58,852 nucleotides of DNA, taken from a virus. The notes below the pieces were generated by a model. That model was not told the DNA's origin. It did not search any database and saw nothing but the letters and a program-made list of their open reading frames with translations. Made by a program: the position numbers and the translations under genes. This document shows, one piece after another, positions 26,101-33,338 of this stretch (its first letter is position 1; each line of letters starts with the position of its first letter). Location of the stretch: IMG/VR virus record IMGVR_UViG_3300030098_002040, positions 5,151-64,002 of that record; one strand, written 5' to 3'.

Positions 26101-27662
26101 GACATAATTAAAGTTATATCTTCTAATAAATCGCCCTCTATGAATCCCTCTTTTTTAAGGGGATCTTTAGCAGAATAGGGCATGGTAAAACCATACAGAC
26201 TAGATTCTCCTATACCTTTAAGTTCTAGCTTTTCAAAAATATTGTCGTTATTTATACCAGAAAAATCTAACTTATCTTTTTCAAACCTTTTTCTTTCAAG
26301 ACTATTAAGTCTTTGTTGGGTTTGTTTATACACATCAAGAACATTTTCTGCATTTGTTTGGTCTTCAGTACTTTTATCTCTAGATATAGCCTCTCTCATT
26401 AGAGTACCATACAAAGAATTTTGTTCGGCAATTTTTTCTATTGTAGGATCTTTAATACTTAATTCATTTCTTACCTGTTCAGTAGGATATCCTGAGACTG
26501 AATCTCTTGTAGAATTTAAATATATCATTTTACTAGCTTGAATTAAAACATCTTTAAACTCTCTAGCATCATTTTTAGCAGTATTAAAAATACTGTTGAT
26601 AAGATTATTCCAAGATGCTCCTCCTGCTTCATACAGTGCCATTATTTCATTTTGATTAGGTAAAGTATCTGTTGGTTTTTTAGTTCTTGCTTTAATATCT
26701 TGATTTATTTTAGAAAGATTATTCCAAACAACTTGAGCTGTTCCTAAATGTTCTAGATATTCGTCTTCATCTGGAGCATTTACAGGTATTTGTTGCCATT
26801 CTGGAAGATCTTTATTTGTATCTGCAATAGTTTGTAAAAGACTAGACATATCTACCATTCCAGTTTTAGGATCTATATGACCTACAATAAGATCAGCATC
26901 TCCAACTATTGCTAAAGCTTGAGCATAAGACTCTATAAAATCAGTTTCTTGTCCTAGTACAAAACCACTGTTAGGATCATTTACAATATCTTCTAATGTT
27001 TTTCTTAATTTAAATATTGTTTCATCTTTTGTTAATTTATAAGTTTCTTGTGCTAAAGTAGAAGTAGCTTCAATCCTTAACTGCATTAATTTATCTTCAA
27101 TGCTAGGATGAGCCTTTGGAAGTATTTCATTTATATAATTTATTCTATCTTGTGGATCTATTAATTGTGCTATTTCACTTTGATACTTTAAAAATTCATC
27201 ATTAACTATATCTATATTATTATCCGTTGCAATTTTATCTCTTTGAGAAATATAGTTATTATGTGTTGTTGTGTATTTTTCTATTCCATATTTTTTTTCA
27301 AGCCCTTTTACTTTATTTAAAGCTTCTGCTATTGTTAATTCACCAGCACTTTGTTGTTTCATAATATTACTTATTTCTTCTTGTACATCAACATCTTTTT
27401 TTCTATCGACTTCTTTTTTTGAATTAGAATAAGCTCGAACTGCATTAGTCAGGTAGTTTGTTTCTGGTCCTAAAGTTTTAAACAATGTTTCCATAAAGCT
27501 TGGACCTTCTCCTTGTGGACCCGCTTGTACCGTTCCTTGCATAGATATATCTAAAGGGGCTGGAGTTGGAGCAGAGAATATCGCCTGTCCTTGAACTTCA
27601 GGTTGCATAACTTGTATTCTACCTTGATTAGGTTCTCTTCTTGTATTATCCATTCTAGGCAT
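23196..27662 (-). CDS. Internal virion protein, T7 gp15-like position, 1488 aa
   Basis: A very large, mostly helical polar protein with a Gln/Pro-rich start and many short charged helices. It contains no membrane segment or enzymatic motif that I can see. GGAGG lies about nine bases before the ATG. It directly follows the gp14-like gene, matching T7's gp14-gp15 order of ejected core proteins, but is about twice the length of T7 gp15 (747 aa). By position it should belong to the internal core ejected into the periplasm. A scaffold for the giant polymerase-bearing protein is an attractive inference. Confidence 0.7.
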   Translation of the reverse strand: MPRMDNTRREPNQGRIQVMQPEVQGQAIFSAPTPAPLDISMQGTVQAGPQGEGPSFMETLFKTLGPETNYLTNAVRAYSNSKKEVDRKKDVDVQEEISNIMKQQSAGELTIAEALNKVKGLEKKYGIEKYTTTHNNYISQRDKIATDNNIDIVNDEFLKYQSEIAQLIDPQDRINYINEILPKAHPSIEDKLMQLRIEATSTLAQETYKLTKDETIFKLRKTLEDIVNDPNSGFVLGQETDFIESYAQALAIVGDADLIVGHIDPKTGMVDMSSLLQTIADTNKDLPEWQQIPVNAPDEDEYLEHLGTAQVVWNNLSKINQDIKARTKKPTDTLPNQNEIMALYEAGGASWNNLINSIFNTAKNDAREFKDVLIQASKMIYLNSTRDSVSGYPTEQVRNELSIKDPTIEKIAEQNSLYGTLMREAISRDKSTEDQTNAENVLDVYKQTQQRLNSLERKRFEKDKLDFSGINNDNIFEKLELKGIGESSLYGFTMPYSAKDPLKKEGFIEGDLLEDITLIMSNPAYEDADALRLSNNKLITYLKEKGFDNTIIAKFTDQSLLKHIIAKAGEDPRYSMKLKDVGDFTPNTKNVITNVKNYTDKEVAEATKEVADVLYDKIMPTLERLGVNRNELTTILDDGNTVINERFAEFVRGEGSYITDDGNEIDILDFYKEGDEDLKILDILFATTGDYPINGGVIDVGEETQKNVSEKLETETIMSTDPKDSTPFHPTDIPYIEDMSKATIQDNASNIYQVEGDWYEKEGEPLRFNPKGNNSEQRHRTLIEDGYGIIDSIATGTYYNVASGFEAGRSIAMHKINNPNGGVRSNDNLDNALKNSFEDVQGSMESGNWTAKSVNAFGFLAHYYKGLNTQIQGRSFAITDSDILGLFINRSGDQPSVESVAAREEAEAMLNFAKHASEMDLRKLSQEFLKKPEQFNIYLNGLDKDRQIKLAYANEMLAQENFYQERRQLKDAETLSYDIVNLNTDTVISDEPILVNTFATLLKSKALLNTYGYISPEDFNDLQNVLAEWKNEARQVGWWKEAATNPSERLLNKIVKERGKSLSEDHLIYSLIDIKDANMFVDLFSSDTMGGKFGGAGIPNIYGPNEGPEGKYFNGAFTIDQQNKILKQNFSGTIGNWNEDNVIVQGVTDMRIRLETLIDKNPTVKHALTMLNGKTSSLNNNKPFSGIQILDGIMGANDPNLYFISNPMIESPIELNSDMTNWHSVGLAYPPDKKLAYFNDINNGITVARITNQLGQQQMKEASKKRREFDSLEYSPTNNLTPYNDDRITNPHMQTVLRNYTETNIMSKDFIYNLTNKKYTNAESLATAAFSLLQVNTPNKDMTNEMLDPIKEYASAWFNKQDKGNKTLNSFLLNLMESDIESKDFIRERLDYKGLKDITKLLNMDRINYENSKGRKSEARWYYTEAGDGRSYVPNLDPSKLKHTDFTREEDGAHGYFRLQMNVRDISNAKFINNRTWNVGIPFELFNR

Positions 27663-27664
27663 TA

Positions 27665-28333
27665 TTAATTTCCTCCAAAGATACTGCTGTATAAATCAGG
27701 TATTTGCAATCCCTGTAGTTGGGATTCAAATGCCCCACCTGCTATTGATCCTCCAGCACTTAATCCAGCTCCTAATAAACCAGAACCAAGAGCTTGCGTT
27801 GGAGTAGATCCACTATATACTCCGGGTATGTAAGCATCAGGAGCTTTTTCAGAAAGATTCATTCTTGATAATGATTGTTCCATTTCTTCTTTATTCTTTC
27901 TTAAAGACTGAGCCCTATTCCATTCTAAAGTTTTAATATTTTTAAAAGCATTGTTTAAATTCATTCTACTTAAGGCTTGACCAGTTCCAGAACTAGGATC
28001 TATTCCTCTTCCAGTAAGTTGGCTATCCATTTTAGATTGCATAGCTTGATATGATCTCATAACATCTTCTTCTTGTCTGTCTTGTAGTATATTAATTATA
28101 GCTTTATTAGTTCCATACTGAGTTCCTGCTACCTTATTAATTCTATTATTCATAATATTTCTATTTACATTAGCCATCATTTCATTATAAGCTTTTTTAT
28201 TAAACTGTGTTTGGCGAATGTATTCTTGCCGATCAAATTCTGCCTTTTTTCTTGCAGCTTCAGCGGATGCACCAAATGCACCAAAGACACCTTGGGCTAA
28301 ATTAGCTACTGCCATTGCTGTGAATGGGTCCAT
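27665..28333 (-). CDS. Internal virion protein, T7 gp14-like, 222 aa
   Basis: Starts MDPFTAMAVANLAQGVFGAF at 28333, with GGAGGAG before it and a one-base overlap with the TerL stop. The Ala/Gly-rich hydrophobic N-terminus (residues 5-25) leads into a long Gln/Asn/Arg-rich helix, then a Ser/Gly-rich C-terminus (GLLGAGLSAGGSIAGG). T7 gp14 and relatives share this layout and form the outer-membrane part of the ejection conduit. Length is close to T7 gp14 (196 aa). Identification rests on architecture and gene order. Confidence 0.75.
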   Translation of the reverse strand: MDPFTAMAVANLAQGVFGAFGASAEAARKKAEFDRQEYIRQTQFNKKAYNEMMANVNRNIMNNRINKVAGTQYGTNKAIINILQDRQEEDVMRSYQAMQSKMDSQLTGRGIDPSSGTGQALSRMNLNNAFKNIKTLEWNRAQSLRKNKEEMEQSLSRMNLSEKAPDAYIPGVYSGSTPTQALGSGLLGAGLSAGGSIAGGAFESQLQGLQIPDLYSSIFGGN

Positions 28334-30039
28334 TATCTTCTCCTCCTCCACATATTATTAGTATATGAATGTTTAATAACACTATGTCCTTTAGGCTTAT
28401 GACTCATTGGCTTGCCATTTACAAGAACAGCTCCACTTACTTTATCGCCTAATAATTTGTATCCTCGTTTGTCGCCTAACCAACTATTAATAATTTCATC
28501 TCTATCATCTTCTTCTCTCTTACGAACTTGTTCATCTACATCAAACTGTATTCGTTCTTGATAGTACGATACCGCAGCAGACAATGCATCAATACGGTCA
28601 TCATGAGCCAATGATCCACGGCTATAATTAATTCTAGTTATTTGCCTTTGTGTTTCTTCCTCTCGTATAGCCTTCTTGTTAAAGACTAAACGATGATTAC
28701 CAAACACAGGTTCTAAAATCTTAAGGATTCGAGATTCTTTTTGTCCCCCTACCCTATATTCTTCAATAGCAATCTGACCACACCACTTGGCTACTTCAGG
28801 ACGCAAGATTTGTACATACATAGCATCACCAAAGTTAGACTCTACTCTTACTAAATTTATATTATATTGATTAATTAATTTACAGATAGTCTCAAGAGAA
28901 GAAGAATCATAACCGTTTCCTTGAATCCCTATGAGTTCGTGTATGAAGACATACCCATTCTTGGTAGAGGCGATGCATACCGCCGTTTCATCCTTGCCCC
29001 TACCAGATGGGTCTATTGTCATAATGGTTTGTTCGTATTCTGAGAAATGGTCAGAAACCCACATAGGATCGTATATAGCGTCTCCGGCTACACCAAAGGT
29101 AGGTATGGACTTATTTTTATCAGAAGAAGCCCAGACGAGCTTCTCTGGTCCTACAAAGGGATCTAGGTCTACGACTATTAAGTCTGACAATCGTAGAGGA
29201 TATTTCTGAGCATCAGCCAAGCTAGTATCCAGTTTGTAGTGCAAGCTAAATAGCGTAGGTCCCACCTTAGCCATACGCTCTAGCAATAATTCTTTAGGGA
29301 ATCTTTCAGGTTGAGTAGGCTCTCCTACTTCTACATCAAGACTCCATATATAATCGTTTACATTTTCACATTCTGCTGGCTTTGTTTTATCAGGCATGAC
29401 AGCAGGGAACTTAGTTACTTCATAGTGATTAGACAGTTGGATATAGATAGAATCTTTAATCTGCGGTGTTCCCAAGAATATGATTCTACCCCCCGGATTC
29501 CTAATCTGCTCTGCTTCTAGACACTTATTTAAAAGCTTAGATCTAGCAGCAGGTGTTTCACAATTACCTTCGATTTCTACATCATCAAATATAATATATT
29601 CAGCATGAGAACCTGTTATCTGAGACGTAATACCTCTCGCATAGCAAGACTTATCTTGCCCAGCTTTTGTACGAGCTTCGACATTAAAAGCAAAAGCATT
29701 ATCAACAGTATTATCTCCCGGTCTGAGTGACTTGCAGTATGGTACAAGATCAAGTATTCTTCTTGTCATACTAATAAATTCCGTAGCTTTCATTCCTGTA
29801 GCAGATATAACTAGTATAGTAGTATTAGGATCTTTTAAAAGAAACCAACTTGCTAAACAAGAAGTAATTACAGACTTTCCGAAACCTCTACCAGCTTGAA
29901 GTTGCATATCTTTAGGACCATGTTGCAAAGCATCAGCCATTGCGTACTGTGCAGGTGTAGGTTCCCCTAAACCCAAGTATTTGAAACAAGCCCACAAGTG
30001 GTTACGAAAGTCACTTAATACTTCTTTTGATGGTTTCAT
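28333..30039 (-). CDS. terL: Terminase large subunit (T7 gp19-like), 568 aa
   Basis: The DNA-packaging motor: ATPase plus nuclease at the portal. Walker A is GRGFGKS (50-56) and Walker B YIIFDD (to D153), followed by E155/E157. The nuclease domain shows TIDPSGRGKDE (near 340) and the late acidic motif HDDRIDAL (near 480). Length matches T7 gp19 (586 aa). The Arg-rich C-terminus (MWRRRR) overlaps the next gene by one base. The small-subunit candidate is about 3 kb upstream, with fibre, holin and protease genes between, like the T7 17-17.5-18-19 order with insertions. Confidence 0.95.
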   Translation of the reverse strand: MKPSKEVLSDFRNHLWACFKYLGLGEPTPAQYAMADALQHGPKDMQLQAGRGFGKSVITSCLASWFLLKDPNTTILVISATGMKATEFISMTRRILDLVPYCKSLRPGDNTVDNAFAFNVEARTKAGQDKSCYARGITSQITGSHAEYIIFDDVEIEGNCETPAARSKLLNKCLEAEQIRNPGGRIIFLGTPQIKDSIYIQLSNHYEVTKFPAVMPDKTKPAECENVNDYIWSLDVEVGEPTQPERFPKELLLERMAKVGPTLFSLHYKLDTSLADAQKYPLRLSDLIVVDLDPFVGPEKLVWASSDKNKSIPTFGVAGDAIYDPMWVSDHFSEYEQTIMTIDPSGRGKDETAVCIASTKNGYVFIHELIGIQGNGYDSSSLETICKLINQYNINLVRVESNFGDAMYVQILRPEVAKWCGQIAIEEYRVGGQKESRILKILEPVFGNHRLVFNKKAIREEETQRQITRINYSRGSLAHDDRIDALSAAVSYYQERIQFDVDEQVRKREEDDRDEIINSWLGDKRGYKLLGDKVSGAVLVNGKPMSHKPKGHSVIKHSYTNNMWRRRR

Positions 30040-30044
30040 TAATA

Positions 30045-30899
30045 TTATCCTCCCATACGTCTGTCATCATAGGTATTTAAATTTTGACTAAGCTCAGCAA
30101 TCATAGATGGATTAGAAGATAAATCTTCAGTTGATAAAGTTTGTGCAGATACACAATGACAAGTTGTTGGAGGACCATATTGATAAGTTCCCGTAGTATC
30201 GCTATCAAATTTATGATGGATATAACCTTGAATTTTTCCACGATTAGCAGAAGTTTGAGCACTATGATATAATATTACTTCGCCAATATCAGACTTCCAA
30301 AAAGAAGTTCCTTTAGCTCCTCTTCCTCCAATAGTTATTTCACTATCATCTGCTGATCCACTTTGAGTACCAGAATCATCATTATCATTAGCATTTAAAT
30401 GTAAGTAAGCTGTTGTACCTGATCTATACATACCTGCCCAGTTATAAGAGTCTGCTGTTAAGGCATCACTACTTAATGTATCGCCTGAACCTCCACCAAT
30501 AGTAGCTCCATATTGTATTTTAATTTGTCTTGAAGTATTTACTCTTATCTCTGTTTGGTTAGTAGCATTATCATGAGCTTTTAAAACACGAACACTACCA
30601 TCTGACGGAGCTGGAATTGTTGCTTTAAAATATATTCCATAATAATAATTTCCAGTTCCTACATCAAAGGGTCCCTCAGTAGTTTCAGTAGTATCATACA
30701 TTGTTCCTGTGTTATCTGCACCAGAAAAAGTAACAATAGGAACTCCATTCTTTCTATTAACAGTTCCATTGTCATGGCTTGCTAATACTACTGCATCATC
30801 TTTATTAAAACTTACATCTCTCCATCTTGAAACTCCTGCCTCTTCTGCTTTTAACCAAAAATTTAAATCGTTAAGATCATTTGGTTTAAATAGTGGCAT
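30045..30899 (-). CDS. Tail-associated protein with concanavalin/LamG-like jelly roll, 284 aa
   Basis: The N-terminus begins FKPNDLNDLNFWLKAEEAGV, then a beta-rich Gly/Thr/Asp-rich body. Near 205-235 it has DIGEVILYHSAQTSANRGKI followed by QGYIHHKF. The pattern GEVI-Y...R..I.GY..HK is typical of concanavalin-A-like jelly-roll domains that bind glycans. It is therefore likely a receptor-binding or decoration protein of the tail. It lies between a small structural protein and terL. Confidence 0.65.
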   Translation of the reverse strand: MPLFKPNDLNDLNFWLKAEEAGVSRWRDVSFNKDDAVVLASHDNGTVNRKNGVPIVTFSGADNTGTMYDTTETTEGPFDVGTGNYYYGIYFKATIPAPSDGSVRVLKAHDNATNQTEIRVNTSRQIKIQYGATIGGGSGDTLSSDALTADSYNWAGMYRSGTTAYLHLNANDNDDSGTQSGSADDSEITIGGRGAKGTSFWKSDIGEVILYHSAQTSANRGKIQGYIHHKFDSDTTGTYQYGPPTTCHCVSAQTLSTEDLSSNPSMIAELSQNLNTYDDRRMGG

Positions 30900-30901
30900 G
30901 A

Positions 30902-31273
30902 TTATTCTCCTAAGAATACTGTTACTAAGGGAGTATTAGCAGTGCTTGATTGTACTGCTCTCATAAAAGGAAAGAGAGTTACTACAGCACTTTTAGATCC
31001 AGCTTGTCCTGCTGTATTTATTGCACCAAAATCATGCACTTCAATATAAGTAGTATCATCAAAAGAACCTTCAATTTTAATAGAAGCAATATCGCCACTA
31101 TCTGTTGAAGTTTGTACTGCATGTACAAGTCCTGTCCTAAATCTTTCCATTTTCATTTCTTTGCCACTACCTGTACCATCCGCAGTTGATCCTTCTAGTA
31201 ATTTATGAATTACCATTCTTGGATGATATATTGTTCCTAGTGGTCCTATTCCTGTTCCGACTGCCATAGTCAT
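30902..31273 (-). CDS. Small beta-rich structural protein, 123 aa
   Basis: The start at 31273 (MTMAVGTGIGPLG) follows AGGAG and overlaps the protease stop; a second ATG two codons later is possible. The chain is beta-rich, with IKIEGSFDDTTYIEVHDFG and an FPFMRAVQSS segment. This resembles the small beta-sandwich proteins often placed between fibre and terminase genes in podoviruses. It is probably a tail or head fibre accessory. No family assigned. Confidence 0.55.
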   Translation of the reverse strand: MTMAVGTGIGPLGTIYHPRMVIHKLLEGSTADGTGSGKEMKMERFRTGLVHAVQTSTDSGDIASIKIEGSFDDTTYIEVHDFGAINTAGQAGSKSAVVTLFPFMRAVQSSTANTPLVTVFLGE

Positions 31274-32019
31274 ATTCTCCTTTTATGAGGCAATTGCCTC
31301 TTTTTAGTTTTAGATGGCAACAAATCTTCTTCTACATACTTATGCCACTTATGCATAGTATTATCATTTGGTGATATAAGAGTTAAAGATTTTTCGCCAT
31401 TAAAATAAGTTAAAAAGACCCCACCTTTTGTAAGGGTAAACTGTACAACAGCAGAAGGTCCCTTTTGCATACCTTGATCTAGGTAAATTACAATTAATGT
31501 AGAAAGAGTTATATTAAAATTATTTCTTATAATATTATTTTCCTTATCATGATACATAGGAAGAAATATATTATCATAACTCCATCCATTATCTGGTAAG
31601 GGTAAATAAGCTCTATGGAAAGATACAACTGATCCTACAGATTCAAAATCTTTTGCTTCTGATCCTGCCCACCATATAGCTCCTGCACTATGAGCTCCCA
31701 TAAATTTACCTGCTATTGTAGTAGCATTGTATTCTTTAGTTAGCCTTGCTAACTTATATCCAGTAAGAGCACTACCTCCCGGTGTATCTATAATAATTCT
31801 AATAACTAGTTTTTTATGCTCTGCTTCTTTACATATTTTATTAAAATACTTTGATACAGAAGCATCAATCATACCATAAAAACGCCAATCATAATATCTG
31901 TCTGTAGCATCGTACTCAGTATCAATAAATGAATCATGGCAATTAGGCTCAGGCATAACCGAACCATACACACATGTAGCAAATACAATCTCAATAGCTA
32001 ATAATATTCGTGCAAACAT
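31270..32019 (-). CDS. Exported ClpP/SppA-fold serine protease-like protein, 249 aa
   Basis: A hydrophobic signal-like N-terminus (residues 1-20, MFARILLAIEIVFATCVYGS) precedes a ClpP/crotonase-fold core. IDTPGGSALTGYKL (78-90) matches the ClpP substrate strand, GAHSAGA has candidate nucleophile S111, and VVSFHRA has candidate H135. The 24-residue Ser-His separation is close to ClpP's 25. Phage ClpP-like proteases normally mature capsids in the cytoplasm, but this gene is not next to portal or capsid genes and seems destined for export. A periplasmic role in lysis, entry or host-envelope editing is inferred. The third triad residue is not assigned. Confidence 0.7.
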   Translation of the reverse strand: MFARILLAIEIVFATCVYGSVMPEPNCHDSFIDTEYDATDRYYDWRFYGMIDASVSKYFNKICKEAEHKKLVIRIIIDTPGGSALTGYKLARLTKEYNATTIAGKFMGAHSAGAIWWAGSEAKDFESVGSVVSFHRAYLPLPDNGWSYDNIFLPMYHDKENNIIRNNFNITLSTLIVIYLDQGMQKGPSAVVQFTLTKGGVFLTYFNGEKSLTLISPNDNTMHKWHKYVEEDLLPSKTKKRQLPHKRRI

Positions 32020-32042
32020 AGACAGACTCCTTATTTAATTAT

Positions 32043-32201
32043 TTATTTTTTCTTTTCTATGGATCGTAAACGATCTTCATGGTCGTGAACAATCTCCTTC
32101 ATTGAATCAATAGCGGTTGTAATGTAACCTAGTTCTCTTTGTATTTTCCAGAGCATTCCAATGATGCCCAATCCAGCAATTAATTCTGGTATGCTTTCCA
32201 T
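32043..32201 (-). CDS. Tiny holin-like protein, 52 aa
   Basis: Encodes MESIPELIAGLGIIGMLWKI and then a polar, probably coiled-coil tail ending IEKKK. One short membrane segment (7-19) plus charged coil is the shape of small class II/III holins. It lies between the fibre and protease genes, where T7 has the 17.5 holin. Its topology resembles the 95-aa protein at 22126-22413. Its small size limits certainty. Confidence 0.55.
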   Translation of the reverse strand: MESIPELIAGLGIIGMLWKIQRELGYITTAIDSMKEIVHDHEDRLRSIEKKK

Positions 32202-32202
32202 T

Positions 32203-32910
32203 TTATGCTGTCCTTATAGCAATCCACACACAGTTTGTTAAACCATGAGTAATAGACCAGCTATTAGATTTTTGAAGAGTATCAAATTTAATAGCGGGCG
32301 TTCCGTGTAATTGAGTATGGTTAGCATCTGTAGTTTTTAAAGCTAAGATTTTCCAAACTTCAGTATCAGATACAGTAAAGTTATCAGTATCTAAATAAAT
32401 AGTAGTACTTCCATTAGTTTTAACTTTTGTAGATGTAGCAGTGGTTTCATCGCCAATTGATACAATATTATCTATTGGTTTATCAAAAGATCCTGTACCA
32501 TAAGAATTAAACAAAACTCTAAAAACAGCATCAGCTACGCCTTCTCCAGTTACCGCAGAGGCAATAGTACCGTATTTCCATTGAGAAGAAGAGTTGGTAT
32601 ATCTTACTCCCCCATTTACAGTACTCCCAGAAATACCAGAACCAGAAGCAATAGACGTGCCGTCAGCAATATCTAAATCATTTAAAGAATCTACTGTAGA
32701 TTGTCTTGCTAATTTAAAACCACCAGTAGTTTGTCCGTCATGGACACGAGCGGTGTAGTCACTTGTTCCTGATCCTCTTGCTGCTAAAGGCTCATCGGTT
32801 CCTGTATCTACAGTAATCTCGCCCTTTGCTCCTGTGAAACCTGAAGAACCATCCGTCCCATCATGTTGGGCGGTACTTCCTCTTCTAAATTGTACTTGTT
32901 TAGCACCCAT
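32203..32910 (-). CDS. Tail fibre / tropism-type protein, 235 aa
   Basis: The N-terminus QVQFRRGSTAQHDGTDGSSG, continuing FTGAKGEITVDTGT..., and then VHDGQTTGGFKLAR, is the recurring phage fibre repeat (FRRGT.AQ...GE..VDT...VHDG.T.GG) also seen at the N-terminus of the Bordetella phage Mtd protein. The rest is Ser/Thr/Gly-rich beta sequence. It likely attaches to the tail and contributes to receptor binding. A variable-repeat diversification cassette is not visible: no template repeat or reverse transcriptase lies nearby. Confidence 0.75.
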   Translation of the reverse strand: MGAKQVQFRRGSTAQHDGTDGSSGFTGAKGEITVDTGTDEPLAARGSGTSDYTARVHDGQTTGGFKLARQSTVDSLNDLDIADGTSIASGSGISGSTVNGGVRYTNSSSQWKYGTIASAVTGEGVADAVFRVLFNSYGTGSFDKPIDNIVSIGDETTATSTKVKTNGSTTIYLDTDNFTVSDTEVWKILALKTTDANHTQLHGTPAIKFDTLQKSNSWSITHGLTNCVWIAIRTA

Positions 32911-32912
32911 AA

Positions 32913-33125
32913 TTACCCTCCAAATTTAAATGGTACAGCTTCAGATAGTTTTTCTTGAAGCTCTTCCATAACTCCATTAGGTATACTATCTAAATCTTTT
33001 TTATTGTCATTAATAACTCCACGGACTACTTGATACAATCCCGGAGTACATTTTAGAGGGTCTTCTAGATCCTCAATCAAACGGTCAAATAAAGCTTCTT
33101 GTAGTGAATCTACTTTGTTACTCAT
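32913..33125 (-). CDS. Candidate terminase small subunit (T7 gp18-like), 70 aa
   Basis: I start at the ATG at 33125 (MSNKVDSLQEALFDRLIEDL), which overlaps the upstream stop as ATGA. The pattern LFDRLIEDLEDP...TPGLYQVVRGVINDN resembles T7 gp18, where a helix is followed by S-P-x-L-Y-N and another helix. Length is shorter than T7 gp18 (89 aa). Position just before the fibre and holin-like genes fits the T7 late order loosely. I see no other small-subunit candidate. Confidence 0.6.
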   Translation of the reverse strand: MSNKVDSLQEALFDRLIEDLEDPLKCTPGLYQVVRGVINDNKKDLDSIPNGVMEELQEKLSEAVPFKFGG

Positions 33126-33328
33126 TTTTGCCCTGCTTTCTCGCAATCACATTCTTCTTTCTTTTTCTCGCAATCACAAGGTCGTTTCTTTTTCTTACAT
33201 GGACATTCTTTTTTCCAAAAGATAAGCCTATTAAGAAATTCTTTACGCTTCTTACAAGAAGCACATTCTTTTAGTAAACCAAAAGTAACAACCTTAATTA
33301 ACCAAGATATAATATCTCCTAATCCCAT
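33122..33328 (-). CDS. Cys/Lys-rich small protein with hydrophobic N-terminus, 68 aa
   Basis: The start at 33328 (MGLGDIISWLIKVVTFGLLK) follows AAGGAGG. One amphipathic or membrane helix (4-18) is followed by CASCKKRKE and then repeated pairs, CPCKKKKRPCDC and CDCEKAGQK. Nine cysteines in CxC/CxxC pairs suggest zinc or other metal binding, or disulfides. It directly follows the cysteine-rich tail gene. Function unknown. Confidence 0.6.
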   Translation of the reverse strand: MGLGDIISWLIKVVTFGLLKECASCKKRKEFLNRLIFWKKECPCKKKKRPCDCEKKKEECDCEKAGQK

Positions 33329-33338
33329 AATGTCCTCC

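Noticed and set aside
32203-32910. Possible diversity-generating retroelement target, because of Mtd-like N-terminus
   Set aside because: No reverse transcriptase, template repeat or variable C-type lectin repeat is visible.
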